From: Thermogymnomonas acidicola JCM 13583
GTDB taxonomy: Archaea > Thermoplasmatota > Thermoplasmata > Thermoplasmatales > Thermoplasmataceae
Direction: 5' to 3'
Length of the DNA: 64,000 nt
NCBI RefSeq assembly: GCF_001316105.1
Contig: NZ_BBCP01000004.1
Location: 1-64,000 of the forward strand
Part shown: piece after piece, positions 18,385 to 30,975 of the stretch
Numbering within the stretch: the stretch's first letter is position 1
Layout: each line of letters begins with the position of its first letter
The notes under the pieces: model-generated
Seen by the model: only the letters and a program-made list of their open reading frames with translations
What the model was told of the DNA's origin: nothing
The model's database searches: none
Translations under genes and position numbers: made by a program

Positions 18385-20408
18385 GTGAGGGACGCCGAAC
18401 CACCTTGCGGGCCAGAAGAGCCCGTACCTGATGATGCACGCGGATAACCCTGTTGACTGGTACCCGTGGGGGGGGAGGAGGCATTCGAGAGGGCCAGGAG
18501 GGAGGATAAGCCTGTGTTCCTGAGCATAGGTTACTCCACGTGCCACTGGTGCCATGTCATGGAGAGGGAGAGCTTCAGCGACCCGGAGGTGGCCAGCGAG
18601 CTGAACAGGACGTTCGTGTGCATCAAGGTGGACAGGGAGGAGAGGCCAGACATAGATGCCACCTACATGATGTTCTGCCAGCTGGCCAACGGCTCCGGGG
18701 GGGGTGGCCACTGAACGTTGTCCTCACCCCCCCGTCCGGGAAGCCGCTGTTCGCGCTCACCTACATACAGGGTGAGCAGGCGCGGCCAGATGGGCATAAT
18801 CGACTTCGCCAGGGCTGTGAGGGAGCTCTGGCAGGAGAGGAGGGACGAACTGGAGGGCAGGGCAGATGAAATACTGAAGGAGCTGCGCTCCAGGGCACCA
18901 TCGGGAGGAGGCGACATCGACCCGTACGTGATCCAGAGGGCTGCCGAGGCCCTGGCCATTTCGTACGACGAGGTGAACGGCGGCTTCGGGTCAGCACCAA
19001 AGTTCCCCACGCCCCACAACCTCATGTTCCTGGTGCTCAACTACTTCAGAACCGGCGATGCCAACAGCCTGAGGATGGCCAGGGAGACCCTCAGGACCAT
19101 AAGGTGGAGGGGGGGCATATTCGACCAGGTTGGCCACGGGTTCCACAGGTACTCCACGGACCAGGCGTGGGTGATACCGCACTTCGAGAAGATGCTCTAC
19201 GACCAGGCCATGCTCATGATGGCCTATTCCTGGGCCTACTGGGCCTCGGGCGACAATGATCTTAAGGAGACCATATACGAGGTCGATGGGTTCCTGCAGA
19301 GGGAGATGAAGGGCCCGGGGTATTACTTCACCGCAATCGATGCGGACAGCGAGGGGCAGGAGGGGGAAGTTCTACACATGGAGCTCGGCGGAATTGAAGT
19401 CCATTCTGGGGGGAGCGAGTATGCTGACTTCGCCTCCACCTTCAGCGTGAGGGAGGAGGGCAACTACCTAGAGGAGGCCACGGGCAGGAACACTGGCAGG
19501 AACATACTCTTCTCCCTCTCGCCGCTCCAGAGAGACGGGAGGATAGAGGGGGGGTGGAGGAGGAAGCTCCTGGAGGCCAGGGAGAAGAGGGTGAGGCCGG
19601 CCACCGATGACAAGGCCTTAACGGATAACAACGCACTGCTTGCTGCAGCGTACCTCATGGCCTTCAGGGCCACATCAGATACCGTGTTCAGGGACAGGGG
19701 CCTGGAGATAATATCCGCCATAGACAGGTACATGGTGAAGGGCGGCGTCCTCATGCACTCCTACAGGGACGGCGAGGCCTCCGTGCCCGCGTTCCTCGAC
19801 GATTACGCATACCTGTCCCTGGCCCTCCTCATGGCATACGAGAGCACCATGGAAACCGCTTTCCTGGACAGGCTGGTGCGCACTGTGGAAGAGATGAATG
19901 GCCTCTTCTGGGACAGCAACGGTGGCGGCTTCTTCAGGAGCAGGGAGGGCCAGGGCAACCTGGTGAGGATGAAGGAGGCCTATGACGGTGCGGTGCCGTC
20001 CGGAAACTCCGTGGCATCGTACGTGCTCGCTGCCCTGTACTCTCTCACGGGCAGGGAGGAATATGCTGATATGGCCTCCAGGGCGCTGGGGTGCTTCAGG
20101 GCCGAGATCGAGAGGGGGGGCCGGAGTACCACTGCTTTGCCCTGATGGCCCTGGACCTGCTGCGCTCCCGAACATACTGTGCGGTCATCTCCTCAACAGG
20201 AGGCGGCTGGGAGGAGCTCCACAGGAAACTCTTCAATGCCTTCAGGCCGAACCTGTTCGTTCTGCTGCACTCCGGCCAGGTGGACCTGCCCAAAACGGAG
20301 ACCATACCGGTGTCCGACAGGCCCCCCCTGGTTTACCTGTGCACCTCCACGGAGTGCATGCAGCCCACGGCCAGCGCGGAGGCCGTGCTGCACGCGTGCA
20401 CACCGTGA
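18385..20408 (+). CDS. Thioredoxin-domain / six-hairpin protein of the YyaL (DUF255) family, frame broken
   Basis: Reconstructed to about 674 residues, the usual length of the YyaL/SPATA20 family. An N-terminal thioredoxin-like domain carries TCHWCHVM and [10 protein letters not shown] large helical glycosidase-like barrel follows, with [35 protein letters not shown] and [11 protein letters not shown]. The catalytic activity of the family is not established. GTG 18385, preceded by AGGAGG, becomes in frame with [11 protein letters not shown] once one G is removed. Further breaks lie near 18475, 18710, 18770 and 20115. It is convergent with proS, with an 7-bp gap. Confidence 0.88.
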
Positions 20409-20415
20409 TGCCCGG

Positions 20416-21835
20416 TCAGTAAGGCCTGCCCACTGTTGTGAGGAGGCCGTCCTGGCCGCAGACCACGCACCTCCCCCCCCTCTTCTTCTCGTTCTCCACG
20501 GTCCCGAGGACCTGGAGCTCGGCCTCCCTTTCCAGGCGTCGGCGCAGTCCTTGGAGCCGCACCAGAAGGTAGAGACCAGCCCTGACTTCCCCCCCCTGGC
20601 CTCCTTCATGTCGTTGAGTTCCACTGTCATGGAGAGGAAGTGCTCCCTGGCCCGCCTCATGATCTCCTCCTTGACATCAGCGAGGGCCTTCCTCAGGTTC
20701 TCCTGCATCTCGCCCAGGGGGGGAACGACCTCCTGCCCCTTATGCTCCTGAGAGCCAGGGTGACCTTCCCCTCCGAGACCTCCCTCTCGCCTATCTCGAT
20801 CCTCACAGGCACGCCGCGCATCTCCCAGTCGTTGTATTTGTACCCTGGGGGGGTGTAGTTGTCCCTGTCATCCACCCTTACCCTGTAGCCCAGGGCGGAG
20901 GCCCTGGAAGCCACGTCCCTGGCGAATGAGAGCGTGTCCACCCTATCGGAAGGTATCGGTACCACTATGAACTGCACGGGCGCTATGTCAGGCGGCAGTA
21001 TCAGGCCCTGGTCATCGCCGTGTATGCCTATCACCGCCGCAAGGAGGCGCTCGCTCATGCCGAATGTGGTCTGGGAGACGTAGTGGTGCTCGCCCCCCCT
21101 CTCATCATCGTACACTATTCCGTAGTTCCTGGAGAAGTTCTCGCCGTACTGGTGTATCGTGCCGATCTGCAGCGTCCTGCCCCCCGGCATGACCGTGTCG
21201 AAGGCCAGAGTGTACATTGCGCCCGGGAACTTGTCCCAGTCCGGGCGCCTGTCGATCCTGTAGGGGGGGAGGCACAGAGCATCGGTTATCTCGTTCCATA
21301 TGTCAATGTATTCGCGCATCTGCCTCTCCGCGTCCTCGTAGTCCCTGTGGGCCGTGTGGGCCTCGAAGAAGTGTATCTCCCTTATCCTGATGAAGGAGCG
21401 TGTGTGCTTCGTCTCGTAGCGGTATACGTTCACTATCTGGTATATCCGGAGCGGCAGGTCGGAGTGAGAGCGTATCCAGAGCGGGAACATGGAGTACATG
21501 GCGGCCTCGCTGGTGGGACGCAGGGCCATCTCCACCTCCAGGGGCTGCTTCCCTCCCCCCCTGGTAACCCAGAAGACCTCGTTCTCGAAGCCCGCCACGT
21601 GCTCGAACTCAACGCTGAGCTGGTCACGGGTTATGAGGAGCGGGAAGCTGACCTCCTGCATGCCCCCCCTGCTGTCCACGGCCCTTCTTATTATCGTATC
21701 TATGTGCTGCATTATCTTCAGGCCGTAGGGGAGCCACACGTTCATGCCCTTCACGGGGTAGCGCTTGTCGCTGAGGCCTGCCAGGTCTATGATCTCGTTG
21801 TACCACTCGCTGAAGTTGGACTTCCTGTTCTCCAT
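20416..21835 (-). CDS. proS: Prolyl-tRNA synthetase, archaeal/eukaryal type (frame broken)
   Basis: Class II synthetase charging tRNA-Pro. Motif 2 is seen as [18 protein letters not shown], the substrate loop as [12 protein letters not shown], and motif 3 lies towards [21 protein letters not shown] with the anticodon-binding domain. The C-terminal zinc-binding extension diagnostic of the archaeal type ends [17 protein letters not shown]. Breaks lie at the run at 20717 and in the C-terminal region near 20520. Start [11 protein letters not shown] at 21835 was chosen because a TATA element (AATTTAAA, 21861-21868) lies the right distance upstream for a leaderless mRNA. About 473 residues. Confidence 0.93.
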
Positions 21836-21868
21836 TCTGGGCCTCAAATATCAAGGCAGTAATTTAAA

Positions 21869-22195
21869 CTCTCCCCCCCTGGGGATTCCGTGGAGGTGTG
21901 CCACTCCATGCAGACTGGGCAACCAGTGTGCCAGGCCTCCCGTGGGGACGGTTCAAACAGGAAGGGCCATACCGGCCCTGGTCGTCTCTCAAGTTAATCA
22001 GGCAAGACGGTAACACCACCTTCGGACCGGTCCACCTGTGGCCCCGGTCTGCACGCCATCCCGTCTGCCCCCCGTCCGGCCCCGGGCACCGCTGTGCCCC
22101 CCCCATTACCTAGCATACTGGTGCATCACCTACCCACTCCCCAGTGTCTCACTGCAAATTAGAGGTATCCAGCAGTGCGGTGCCCCCCCGGCAAA
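21869..22195. other. Gene-free GC-rich gap
   Basis: About 330 bp between the divergent proS and M20 peptidase promoters. Reading frames are short and show no recognisable motif. Several G/C runs and short palindromes (GGCCATACCGGCC near 21964) are present, but I find no tRNA, repeat or protein signal. Confidence 0.5.
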
Positions 22196-22223
22196 GTATT
22201 AAAGTGACGAGCGATGTACTCTC
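22196..22223 (+). promoter_or_regulatory. TATA box of leaderless M20 peptidase gene
   Basis: GTATTAAA at 22196-22203 lies about 24 bp before ATG 22224, so the transcript should start at or next to the start codon. Confidence 0.55.
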
Positions 22224-23438
22224 ATGATATCCGCGGACCAGCTCCAGCAGGACAGGCAGCTCATCATTGACTGGGCAAGGAGGATCATACCGATCAGGGC
22301 GATATCTCCAAAGAGTGGCGGGCGGGGGGAAAAGGAGAGGGCCGACGAGATCTGCAGGATACTTTCCGAGATGGGCATAAGCAACTTCACCAGGTATGAT
22401 GTTGAGGACGACACCGGGACTGTGAGGCCCAACATCGTTGTCAGGGTGGGTGACAGGCCCAGGACGCTCTGGGTGGTGGCCCACATAGACACCGTGCCGG
22501 AGGGGGGGACCTGGGCCTCTGGACATACCCCCCCATTCGCGGCCACGGTGGAGGGTGACAGGATCTACGGGCGTGGCACGAACGACAACGGCCACGCAGT
22601 CTTCCTCTCCCTGCTGCTCCTGCAGCATGCCAGGGTGGGGGGGAGATGAGGTACTCGCTGGGCATAGCGTTCGTCTCTGACGAGGAACTCGGTAGTACAT
22701 ACGGGATACAGCACCTCCTGAAGCAGGGGGGGGTGTTCAGGAAGGGCGATATCATAATCGTGCCGGACGCGGGCAGCGAGAGCGGCCTGCAGATCGAGGT
22801 GGCGGAGAAGAGCATACTCTGGCTGAAGTTCACCGTCAAGGGGAAGCAGTGGCACGCCAGCATGCCGGACAACGCCGTGAACGCGCTGAGGGAGGCTTCG
22901 AAGCTGATCACGGAGCTTGACAGGGTGCTGCACGAGAAGTTCAGCGCATCGAACACGCTCTTCCAGCCACCAGTGTCCACGTTCGAGCCGACGAAGCATG
23001 AGAAGAACGTGGACAACATAAACACGATACCGGGCACAGAGGTCTTCTACTTCGACTGCAGGGTGCTGCCCGTGTACGACCTGGACTTCGTCCTGGACAC
23101 GGTGCACGACGTGGTGAAGGAGTTCGAGGCCAGGTCAAAGGCAAGGGTCACGTACGAGGTCATACAGAAGGAGCAGGCCCCCGCCGCCGACGCCGGAGAA
23201 CAGCGAGGTCGTCAAGCTCCTGAGGGAGGCGATCAGGAAGAGGCTGGGCGGTGAGCCTGCGGTCATAGGCATAGGCGGCGGCACCTGTGCAGCCTTCTTC
23301 AGGAAGGAGGGCATGGACGCTGCAGTCTGGGGGGGCACCGAGGTCCCGACCACGGCGCACAGGCCAGATGAGTATGTGGTGATAGGCCACATACTGCAGG
23401 ACAGGGACGTGATAGAGGAGATCCTGTACGGCAGGTGA
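22224..23438 (+). CDS. M20 family metallopeptidase (ArgE/DapE/CPG2-like), frame broken
   Basis: Zinc-dependent amidohydrolase of about 404 residues. Metal and catalytic motifs: VVAHIDTVPEG, GRGTNDNGHAV, the general-base pair SDEELGSTYG, and a distal metal ligand in TTAHRPDEYVVIGH. The dimerisation domain lies between (FTVKGKQWHASMPDNAVNA). Breaks at the G7 run near 22640 and near 23185 divide it into three pieces. Substrate is not identifiable (peptide, acyl-amino acid or succinyl-diaminopimelate type). Confidence 0.87.
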
Positions 23439-23491
23439 CGCCCGGGCGGGGGGGTGAAAGGGTTATATCCGCCCTCCAGTTCCGCGGAGGG

Positions 23492-23919
23492 ATGGAGGGA
23501 CACTATCCTGAGGTGGAGGAACGCAGGAGGCGTGCTGTCCTCTACACCGATATCGCCATTGCGTTCTTCATCCTCTCGCTCCTTGCTGACATATTCTTCC
23601 TGGCCTTCGGCCCTGGGATCATCGAGTTGAGCGTAAAGGGTTACCAGGCGCTTCCCCCCCTGCCATACTGGAGGAGGTCAGGGAGATAGAGTACGGAGCA
23701 ATCGTGCTCGGCCTCACCGTTACTTCCATATGCCTTGCTTTCAGCGTGGCCATAAGGTCCCGGGTTATCGCCTCACGCTACATGGAGGCACACGCCCTCG
23801 ATTCAGTGCTCCTCTGCATCGCCGCTGTGCTATTCGGCGGCCTCTTCGGGGGGGGCATATTCCTGCTCCTGGCCAGGTCTGACCTGCTGATACTGGGCGA
23901 CCCGTCCAACAGTTTTTAA
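23492..23919 (+). CDS. Small integral membrane protein, function unknown (frame broken)
   Basis: Reconstructed 142-residue protein. A charged N-terminus (MEGHYPEVEERRRR) is followed by a hydrophobic segment (AIAFFILSLLADIFFLAF), a polar middle, and two more hydrophobic segments (YGAIVLGLTVTSICLAFSV and VLLCIAAVLFGGLFGGGIF). A C-run near 23655 breaks the frame. GGTTATATCC at 23461-23470 is a TATA box about 25 bp before ATG 23492. I recognise no family. Confidence 0.6.
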
Positions 23920-23941
23920 TGCATCTAGCGCTGGGCATGGC

Positions 23942-24764
<823 letters not shown>

Positions 24765-24769
24765 GGGTT

Positions 24770-25371
24770 TCAGGACTTCCTCCTCATTATGCCCGGCCCC
24801 AGCGGCAGCATGCCAGGCTGATGGAGTTCATGACTATGGCGAAGCTCGTGTATGCGGCGAATGTCGCTGCGAGGATGCCGAAGTAGCCGCCCACATGGGT
24901 AAGGGCAGTGCTGGAGTATACTGCGCCTGCGCCCAGTGTCACGAAGGCAAGCCAGAGGGTCAGGAAGACCAGGTTCAGGGCCAGGTTCAGCAACATGGCG
25001 CCTCCCCCAGAGGTACAGGGTGAGTATGCCCCCAGAGTATCAGCGACCAGCCAACCGCAACCGAGGGGGGGAGGACTGTCAGGACCTTCAGGTCAGCCAG
25101 GATCTGGAGGAGTGCGTAGAACTCCCAGAACGCGCCGTAGCTGGTGAAGGCTGTGAAGCCGAAGGTGTTCCCCCCCTCCTCATCTCCCAGGATCCAGCGA
25201 TCAGCTGTCCCAGGCCGCCGTAGGCAGCGGCCAGTGCACAACGACGTTCGCGCCGCTGGCCGGTATTAGGCCCGCGTTCACAAAGCTAAGGAGGAAGGTG
25301 GTGAACGCAAAGGCCGCCAGGCCCAGCGGGGCGGGATCAGCGCTCAGCGCCTTTGAGAACGGGTTTTCCAT
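24770..25371 (-). CDS. satP: Acetate uptake transporter, GPR1/FUN34/YaaH (SatP) family, frame broken
   Basis: About 200 residues with six predicted membrane segments. N-terminal PAPLGLAAFAFTTFLLSF and central TFGFTAFTSYGAFW are hallmarks of acetate/succinate-proton symporters. Correcting a shift near 24808 gives the expected C-terminus LPLGPGI. Other breaks lie at runs near 25010, 25065 and 25170. It should import acetate, which Acs then activates. Convergent with the SDR, with a 5-bp gap. TATTTTATATAC at about 25414-25425 is the probable TATA box. Confidence 0.88.
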
Positions 25372-25485
25372 GCTGTCTGTCAGTCAGACCACCTGCATGA
25401 TCAGGCTGTCGGCTGTATATAAAATATTCCATAAGTTATACTTTTGAATAGCTGTTTTGAAATCCACCTAGGTATTCATATCCAC

Positions 25486-25671
25486 TCAGTCCATGAGGCG
25501 TAGCGCCTTCACCTTCATGCCTGTCCTCCTCTCGTAGATCGATTCGAGGGTATCGCCGGTCTCCTGCATCTCCCTGCAGAGCTCCACGGACTCCTCATGG
25601 GAGAGTTCAACCTTTCCACCAGAGCGAAGGTAGACCACGATCCTCGGGATGTCGCTGCAGTCAAAGCCCAC
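25486..25671 (-). CDS. Small hypothetical protein, 61 aa, coupled to the GH15 gene
   Basis: GTG 25671 lies inside the last codons of the glucodextranase gene, an 11-bp overlap that suggests translational coupling. The predicted protein begins GFDCSDIPRIVVYLRSGGKV and continues with an acidic helical part and a basic end (MKVKALRLMD). Its codon use resembles the neighbours. No family recognised. It could instead be a C-terminal continuation of the GH15 protein if a frame error lies near 25665. Confidence 0.5.
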   Translation of the reverse strand: MGFDCSDIPRIVVYLRSGGKVELSHEESVELCREMQETGDTLESIYERRTGMKVKALRLMD

Positions 25672-28045
25672 CGTCCCTCACCTCCAGGGCGAAGTCCTGC
25701 CCCCCCTCCCACTTCCCTGCGGCTGGCCAGAAGAATGTGAACTCCACGCTCTTCCAGTCGCCTGGCTCGATGTCGACGTAGTGCACGCCCAGGGGGTTCT
25801 GCCTGCTTTCGATGTCCCCCCAGCATCCTTCCAGCCGTCGTGGCCGGAGTGCAGCACGAACGGGTACTGGCACTGCACCCTCAGCACCTTACCCCTGGGC
25901 ATCCAGGTGGAGCGGTTGTAGAATGTCCAGATGTGCAGCCTGGCCTGCACCCTGTCCCTCACGTAGCGCCTGTACGTTGAGAGGGGGCATGTCCATGACC
26001 CTGCCCCCCTCTCTATGGAGAGGGCCAGCTTCAGGTATTCCGCGTGTGCCCAGGCCAGTGGCATGGCGGAGCCAGACGGCTTGCCGTTGTAGAGGCCACG
26101 CTGCGGTATGTCGTCCGAGTCCCAGACCTGCTCCGGTATCATGCCCCCCCCGGGACTGGCCTGCGCCTCCATTGTCTGGAGGAGTGCCATTGCCTCTCTC
26201 GCGTTGCCTGAAGCGAGCTCGTAGTGCCCTCTCTCGCCTGCGAGGAGCGGCCAGCCCCCCCTGCCGGTGCCCGTGCCGTCGAAGGGCGAGCCGTCATCGT
26301 GCTCCCCCCCATACCCGTCATGGTTGTACCTGTGCCATACAGGGCCCGTTCTCGTTTCCGTGCGGAGCAGGCGGTCTATGACCTTCACAGTATCCACAAC
26401 CCTCTGGTCCGCGGGAGACCTGAGGCCGAAGCGGACCAGCGCGAGGGCATCTGTGCTCACTATCTCCTCCGCAGGTATCTCGGAAGAGCCGGGGGGGGCC
26501 TGTTCTTCACCGGGACGTAGCCCTTGATGGCGGAGGGAGCGAAGACCTGGCCCGTATCTGGCGGGCTTATCCGGACATAGTAACCGCTGACGCCCACCTC
26601 TCTCGCCAGATCGGTGCCGGACACGTATGTCCAGCGCTCTATGTTCGAGTTGAAGAAGTCGGCCACGTCCCTCATGTACTGTGCCTCCTCAGTCTTTCCG
26701 AGCTCCTCCGCGAACTCCGATCCCGCTATGAGGGCAGCGACCTCCACGGCGAGGGTGAATGGAGAATAGCCGCCATTCTCCTCCCACCTGTCCTGCTGCG
26801 TCACCGGGCCGTAGGTGACTATGAAGGAGCAGGCCCTCCTCACCATGTCCCAGTAGTCCGCAGGCCGTATCTTCGCGAGCGCCTGAGCAGGTCAGCCAGG
26901 AGGATGGGGGGGAAGGCGGTCTCGTCCATCTGCACCCCTGACCAGTAGCCCGAGCCGTCGAGCCAGAGGTTCTGGTACCAGTGGCCGTCAGGTTCCTGTG
27001 TGGACCTCAAAAACTCCAGGGCCTTGACAGCGCCCTCGTCGTCGCCGATGTAGTGCAGGGCCATGGCTGCCTCCACCATGTCCCTGGGCCACACCAGGTG
27101 GTATCCACCCATGTCATCGTCGGACTTGGAGTTGCCCCAAGGGATCGAGAGGGACGCTATTATGGCGCCCCTGAACTGCGACTTCGCTTCATGCACCCTC
27201 AGCACCGATGCGCTTATCCTACCTAGCCTCACATGCGGGATGTCCTTGCCCTCATAGTACCTCCTCCAGTCCCGTATGCACTGCTCCATGGATCTCTGGA
27301 AACCCCCCCTCTGCAGTGAGTTCCTTGCCTTCAACGCCGCCTCCGACGGGGTCTCGCCGAAGCCCAGGGCAAGCACGAACTCCCTCGAGCTGCCAAGTGA
27401 AGCGCCCATGGCCACGTTGCCGTTGTGCGCCTCCGTGTACTTCCATGTGATCGAGTGGTTCCTGCTTATGTCCTGCCAGGGGTCAGAGATGCCGACGAAG
27501 CCCACGGACATGTCGGTGAAGCCCGTGGACGAGAGCAGCGCCATGGATATTGGGCCCTTCTGGGCGAAGAGCGCCGGTATGCCCTTGTACTCCGAGACCC
27601 ATGCTGTGTTGCCGTAGCCGCCGTTCATGATGTGCGGTGCCAGGAGCACGTACGGCGTGAGGCCCTTGTCCCTGGGCTCGAACCTGACGTGCTGGAGGAG
27701 CACATCGACCTCCGGGTCCGCCATGACGGTCTTCTCTATGACGTACGACGAATCCTTCGCGGTGTTCCTTATGGAGAATACCGGGATGCCGTCCTCCACC
27801 ATCTCTATGCTGTGCTCGGTATCCTTCCTCTCCTCGGAGAAGTACGAAGGGCCGGCCACCAGGAACTGCAGGTCCCTGGTGTTCGCTATGTCCACCCTTG
27901 GGTAATACACCTCGTTCACTATTCCATGCGATATTGTGAACCAGACCCTGCTCAGTTCGGACATCGATGTGCCCACAGCGTCCTTGGCGCTGGAGGTCCA
28001 CCGAGGTACATGCCTGGCCATCCCGGGGCTTCCATGGACGTGCAT
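25661..28045 (-). CDS. Glycoside hydrolase family 15, glucodextranase/glucoamylase-like (frame broken)
   Basis: Exo-acting alpha-glucosidase of about 794 residues. The N-terminal beta-sandwich domain starts RHVPRWTSSAKDAVGT and contains LSRVWFTISHGIVNEVYYPRVD. The (alpha/alpha)6 barrel carries GYHLVWPRDMVEAAMAL (catalytic region) and TQEPDGHWYQNLWLDG. The region after about residue 640 (HIWTFYNRSTW to DFALEVRDGGL) looks like the beta-rich C-terminal domain of glucodextranases, making it longer than simple archaeal glucoamylases. Breaks near 26895, 26490, 26148 and 25818. ATG 28021 (MARHVPRW) is an alternative start. Confidence 0.88.
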
Positions 28046-28123
28046 TGAGGAAGGTGCAATTAACGTTTGTGAAACGCCTTGCTATGGGAAATGAAATATA
28101 CACACCAGTTATGTGGTTACCGG

Positions 28124-28196
28124 GCCCGAGTGGGGTAACTTGGATATCCTGGAGGCCTGCGGAGCCTCAGATTCGGGTTCGAATCCCGGCTCGGGC
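28124..28196 (+). tRNA. tRNA-Arg (GCG)
   Basis: Cloverleaf of 73 nt. Acceptor GCCCGAG pairs perfectly with CTCGGGC, the anticodon stem GAGGC/GCCTC encloses loop CTGCGGA (anticodon GCG, reading CGC), and the T arm contains GGTTCGAATCC. CCA is not encoded. An AT-rich stretch ATGAAATATACAC about 30 bp upstream may be its promoter. An AT-rich island begins directly downstream. Confidence 0.95.
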
Positions 28197-28694
28197 GTTG
28201 AGCTAAGTTCGTTACCATATCAAGAGCTACATTTTTTCAGTTCCGGTCGCTCTCCAAACTCAGGAGCATAGAATCGAACCATACTTCAAGAATCTACGTA
28301 CATGGAGTATATAGTGTAAATACTAAATTCCATTATGTATCTTATTTGGGTTCCTTCTGTAAATTTGCACTACCCTCATTTATCGGCACCTCGTTTCTAG
28401 GTTTGCCCAAAAACTCCCATAGATGGGAGATGAAATTTCTTCCATATTAAAGGTCCAAGTAGATAATCAACCGGTAACCCTGTTAACACAATTGATACCT
28501 ATGTACTGTCCATTCTGCACTGGTGAAGCCTTTCTATTTGACAGAGGTTTAACTTTTTCCACACAATTCTTCGCGGCGAACAATTCAAGATGCCTCTCAT
28601 GACTAGGGCCCAACTGAACCTACTTCAACTATAAGCCTGTTGTCTAATCCCTGGAGATAAATTTTTAAAAATTGATTTAATCGATTCCAACTCA
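28197..28694. other. AT-rich gap without supported genes
   Basis: About 500 bp, visibly richer in A/T than the flanking genes, with many stop codons in all frames. A 33-codon frame at 28501-28602 contains a CPFC pair but nothing else to support it. ATTTTTAAAAATTGATTTAA near 28660 is promoter-like but no gene starts there. Confidence 0.5.
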
Positions 28695-30093
28695 TCACAA
28701 AGAGATGCTCTTGTTCTTCTTGGAAAGGCTGTAAACAACTGCCAGTCCAATGATGATCCAAGCAACTACCATGTACGCCGGTAGGTTCAAGGGATATGCA
28801 GGCACCGGATATATTGTACTGAATATTGCGAAGCCAATGAATCCCAGAGCTAGAGCTGGGATTATAACATGCATTGTTATGTTCATCATTCTTTCCTTTC
28901 TGGAGAAGAACGGCAGACTCAGAGTTGCAAGCGCATGTTGTAGCATGAATGCGATTGATGCTGCGCCTTCAATAACTAGGGCACCGACAAACGGACCAAA
29001 TATGAGGCCAGACACAACAGATATGATAAAAGATAGAACTGCCACCGCTAAGATAGCCACATAGGGAGTGCCGTACTTCGGATGAACCCTACTTATGACT
29101 TTTGGAAGGATGTTGCTGTCCCTTGAAAGGTAGTAGAGCATGCGTGTCAGAGAATTATTTATTGCTATACCGAAGTCGAAGAAGCTGTTCAGAACTACAG
29201 CAACGAATATCCATCCGCCGAATGGGCCAAGGTATTTGAAGTATTCAATTACCCCCCGGATCAGGTGAATTTCCAAATGAAGATATGTTGTTAAGACCCC
29301 CCCACCCAACGGTTAAGGCGTAAGCATTTAGTGCTAGGGGGGGGATTACAACTAGTAGCCATCCATATATGATTGCTTTTCTGATAGTAGTGTTAGGCTG
29401 TTTAGTCTCCTCACCCAATGCAACAACGGAGCCAGTGCCACCGTAGGAGTAGAGACCAAAGAGCAGACCAAGACCAATCAGTGAAAGATCATTGTGCACG
29501 GGACTAGCAGTGAATACTGACAGGGTGTTGGCGTGACCAAGCCTAAAAATTATGATCACTGCCGAGATTGTGAGCACAGCAGTCTCAATGAAGCCCGTGT
29601 AAGCTGCATAGTTAAGTGACAACCTAACACCTCTGTAGACGAAAACTGTGCTGAATAGCAATGGAATGAGTGTTATCGGTATCCAGATATAAGTTACGCT
29701 GGTGATTGAGGGAGTGAGCAGATACACGAAAGCTGCGAATGACAGAAGTGCAAATCCTGTATAAGTGAGAAATTCGTTAAAAAAGAACAACCACCCAGTC
29801 ATATCACCTGTAACCTTCCCCAGTCCTGCCCTTGCGAATGCAGAATAACCTCCAGCACTTGCCACCTTCTTACTGAACTGGTAGTTGGTATTGAGCCAGA
29901 GCAAGACTATCAGAGGGGGGGCCAAAAGAAACACCAATGGAGTAGATCCTTCAGCCACCAGCGCGGTACCTGTAATGAGGATCGCCACCTCAGCTGCAGG
30001 TGCCACATGGCTGAAGCTCTGAAATATTCCGTGCCAGAGACCTAGCTGATCCTTCTTGAGCCTGTTGCTTATGTTTTCTTGAGAAGCCGCCAC
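28695..30093 (-). CDS. APC-superfamily amino acid permease (frame broken once)
   Basis: Reconstructed to about 465 residues with some 12 hydrophobic segments. The N-terminal GLWHGIFQSFSHVAPAAEVA is the APC substrate-site helix. SAGGYSAFARAGLGKVTGDMTGW and the GEETKQPNTTIRKAIIYGW loop follow. The C-terminal half begins near FKYLGPFGGWIF. The break lies at two C-runs at 29253-29305. Base composition is clearly more AT-rich than the neighbouring APC gene at 31-32.4 kb, suggesting later arrival. Substrate unknown. TATA ATTATTAT near 30118 suits ATG 30093. Confidence 0.87.
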
Positions 30094-30975
30094 GCTGCAA
30101 AATGTTCTATGTCTATAATAATTCTTGCATTTTTTTAGCCACTCATTGGGAACTCTATAAAAATGAAGGGCGAATTTCTGCTAGATAAATAGGGTATGAG
30201 TTGAAATATATCCGGACATTATTAAATCGGACGCCCGATCTTCAAAAGTTTCTCCGCAAACCAAAGCAAATAGGTGCATGAGTTAATTCTAACCATATAG
30301 GGTTTTTCAAGTCTTCTCAGGGGGTCTGAAAAAGATATTGAATCTTATCGATAGGAAGTTTGATTTTACTGATGCAACGGGTATGCTTTGCAAGCCTAAC
30401 GGTTAACATCAGACATTAAATCTAAAAAGTGTCAAGAAATAGGTCTTAAATGCCTGGACGATGTTAAATATGGGCCCTGGATCACCTTGCCCATAAATAC
30501 CTCAAATTCTCCGACAAAAAGTGTTCCTTATTTAATTTACTTTGAGCTGGGCAAGATTCTCTGTTATCAAGTGAGATAGAGGTGTCTTATATTATGGCGA
30601 TCAGCGATCCATCGTTCCACGCACACCCATGTAGTTAATACTTGATGTTAGAATGAGGTTGTAAAAAACTCGCTTTCATAGAAATCCACAGCATTATAAT
30701 CGCGCCTGACTCCATTAGTGATCTCAGGAGAACCTTGAGCTGTTTTGGAAAAGTGATACTCCCTAAAATAATATGCAATCATCAGTTTAAACTAAAAAAA
30801 GAGGTCTTAAATTAGAGAGGTAGATTTAAGCTGTCAAAAGGCCCCAATTTGACTCAACACCAGACTAATATTCTTTTAAGTTAAATGGCCAAGTTGAAAG
30901 GGTGAATTAATAGTATCATCATATCCAGCCATTCACGAACATTTTTCTCCTGGACGAGAATTTAGAGACATAGAT
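30094..30975. other. AT-rich, gene-free 880-bp stretch
   Basis: No open frame of meaningful length on either strand and no RNA gene seen. Composition matches the adjacent AT-rich permease gene, so both may belong to one acquired segment. Faint peptide-like stretches interrupted by stops suggest decay, but I cannot assign them. Confidence 0.5.

Noticed and set aside
28501-28602. Small plus-strand frame with a CPFC zinc-finger-like pair
   Set aside because: Only one CxxC pair is present, there is no second half, no promoter at the right distance, and the surrounding AT-rich DNA is full of stops.
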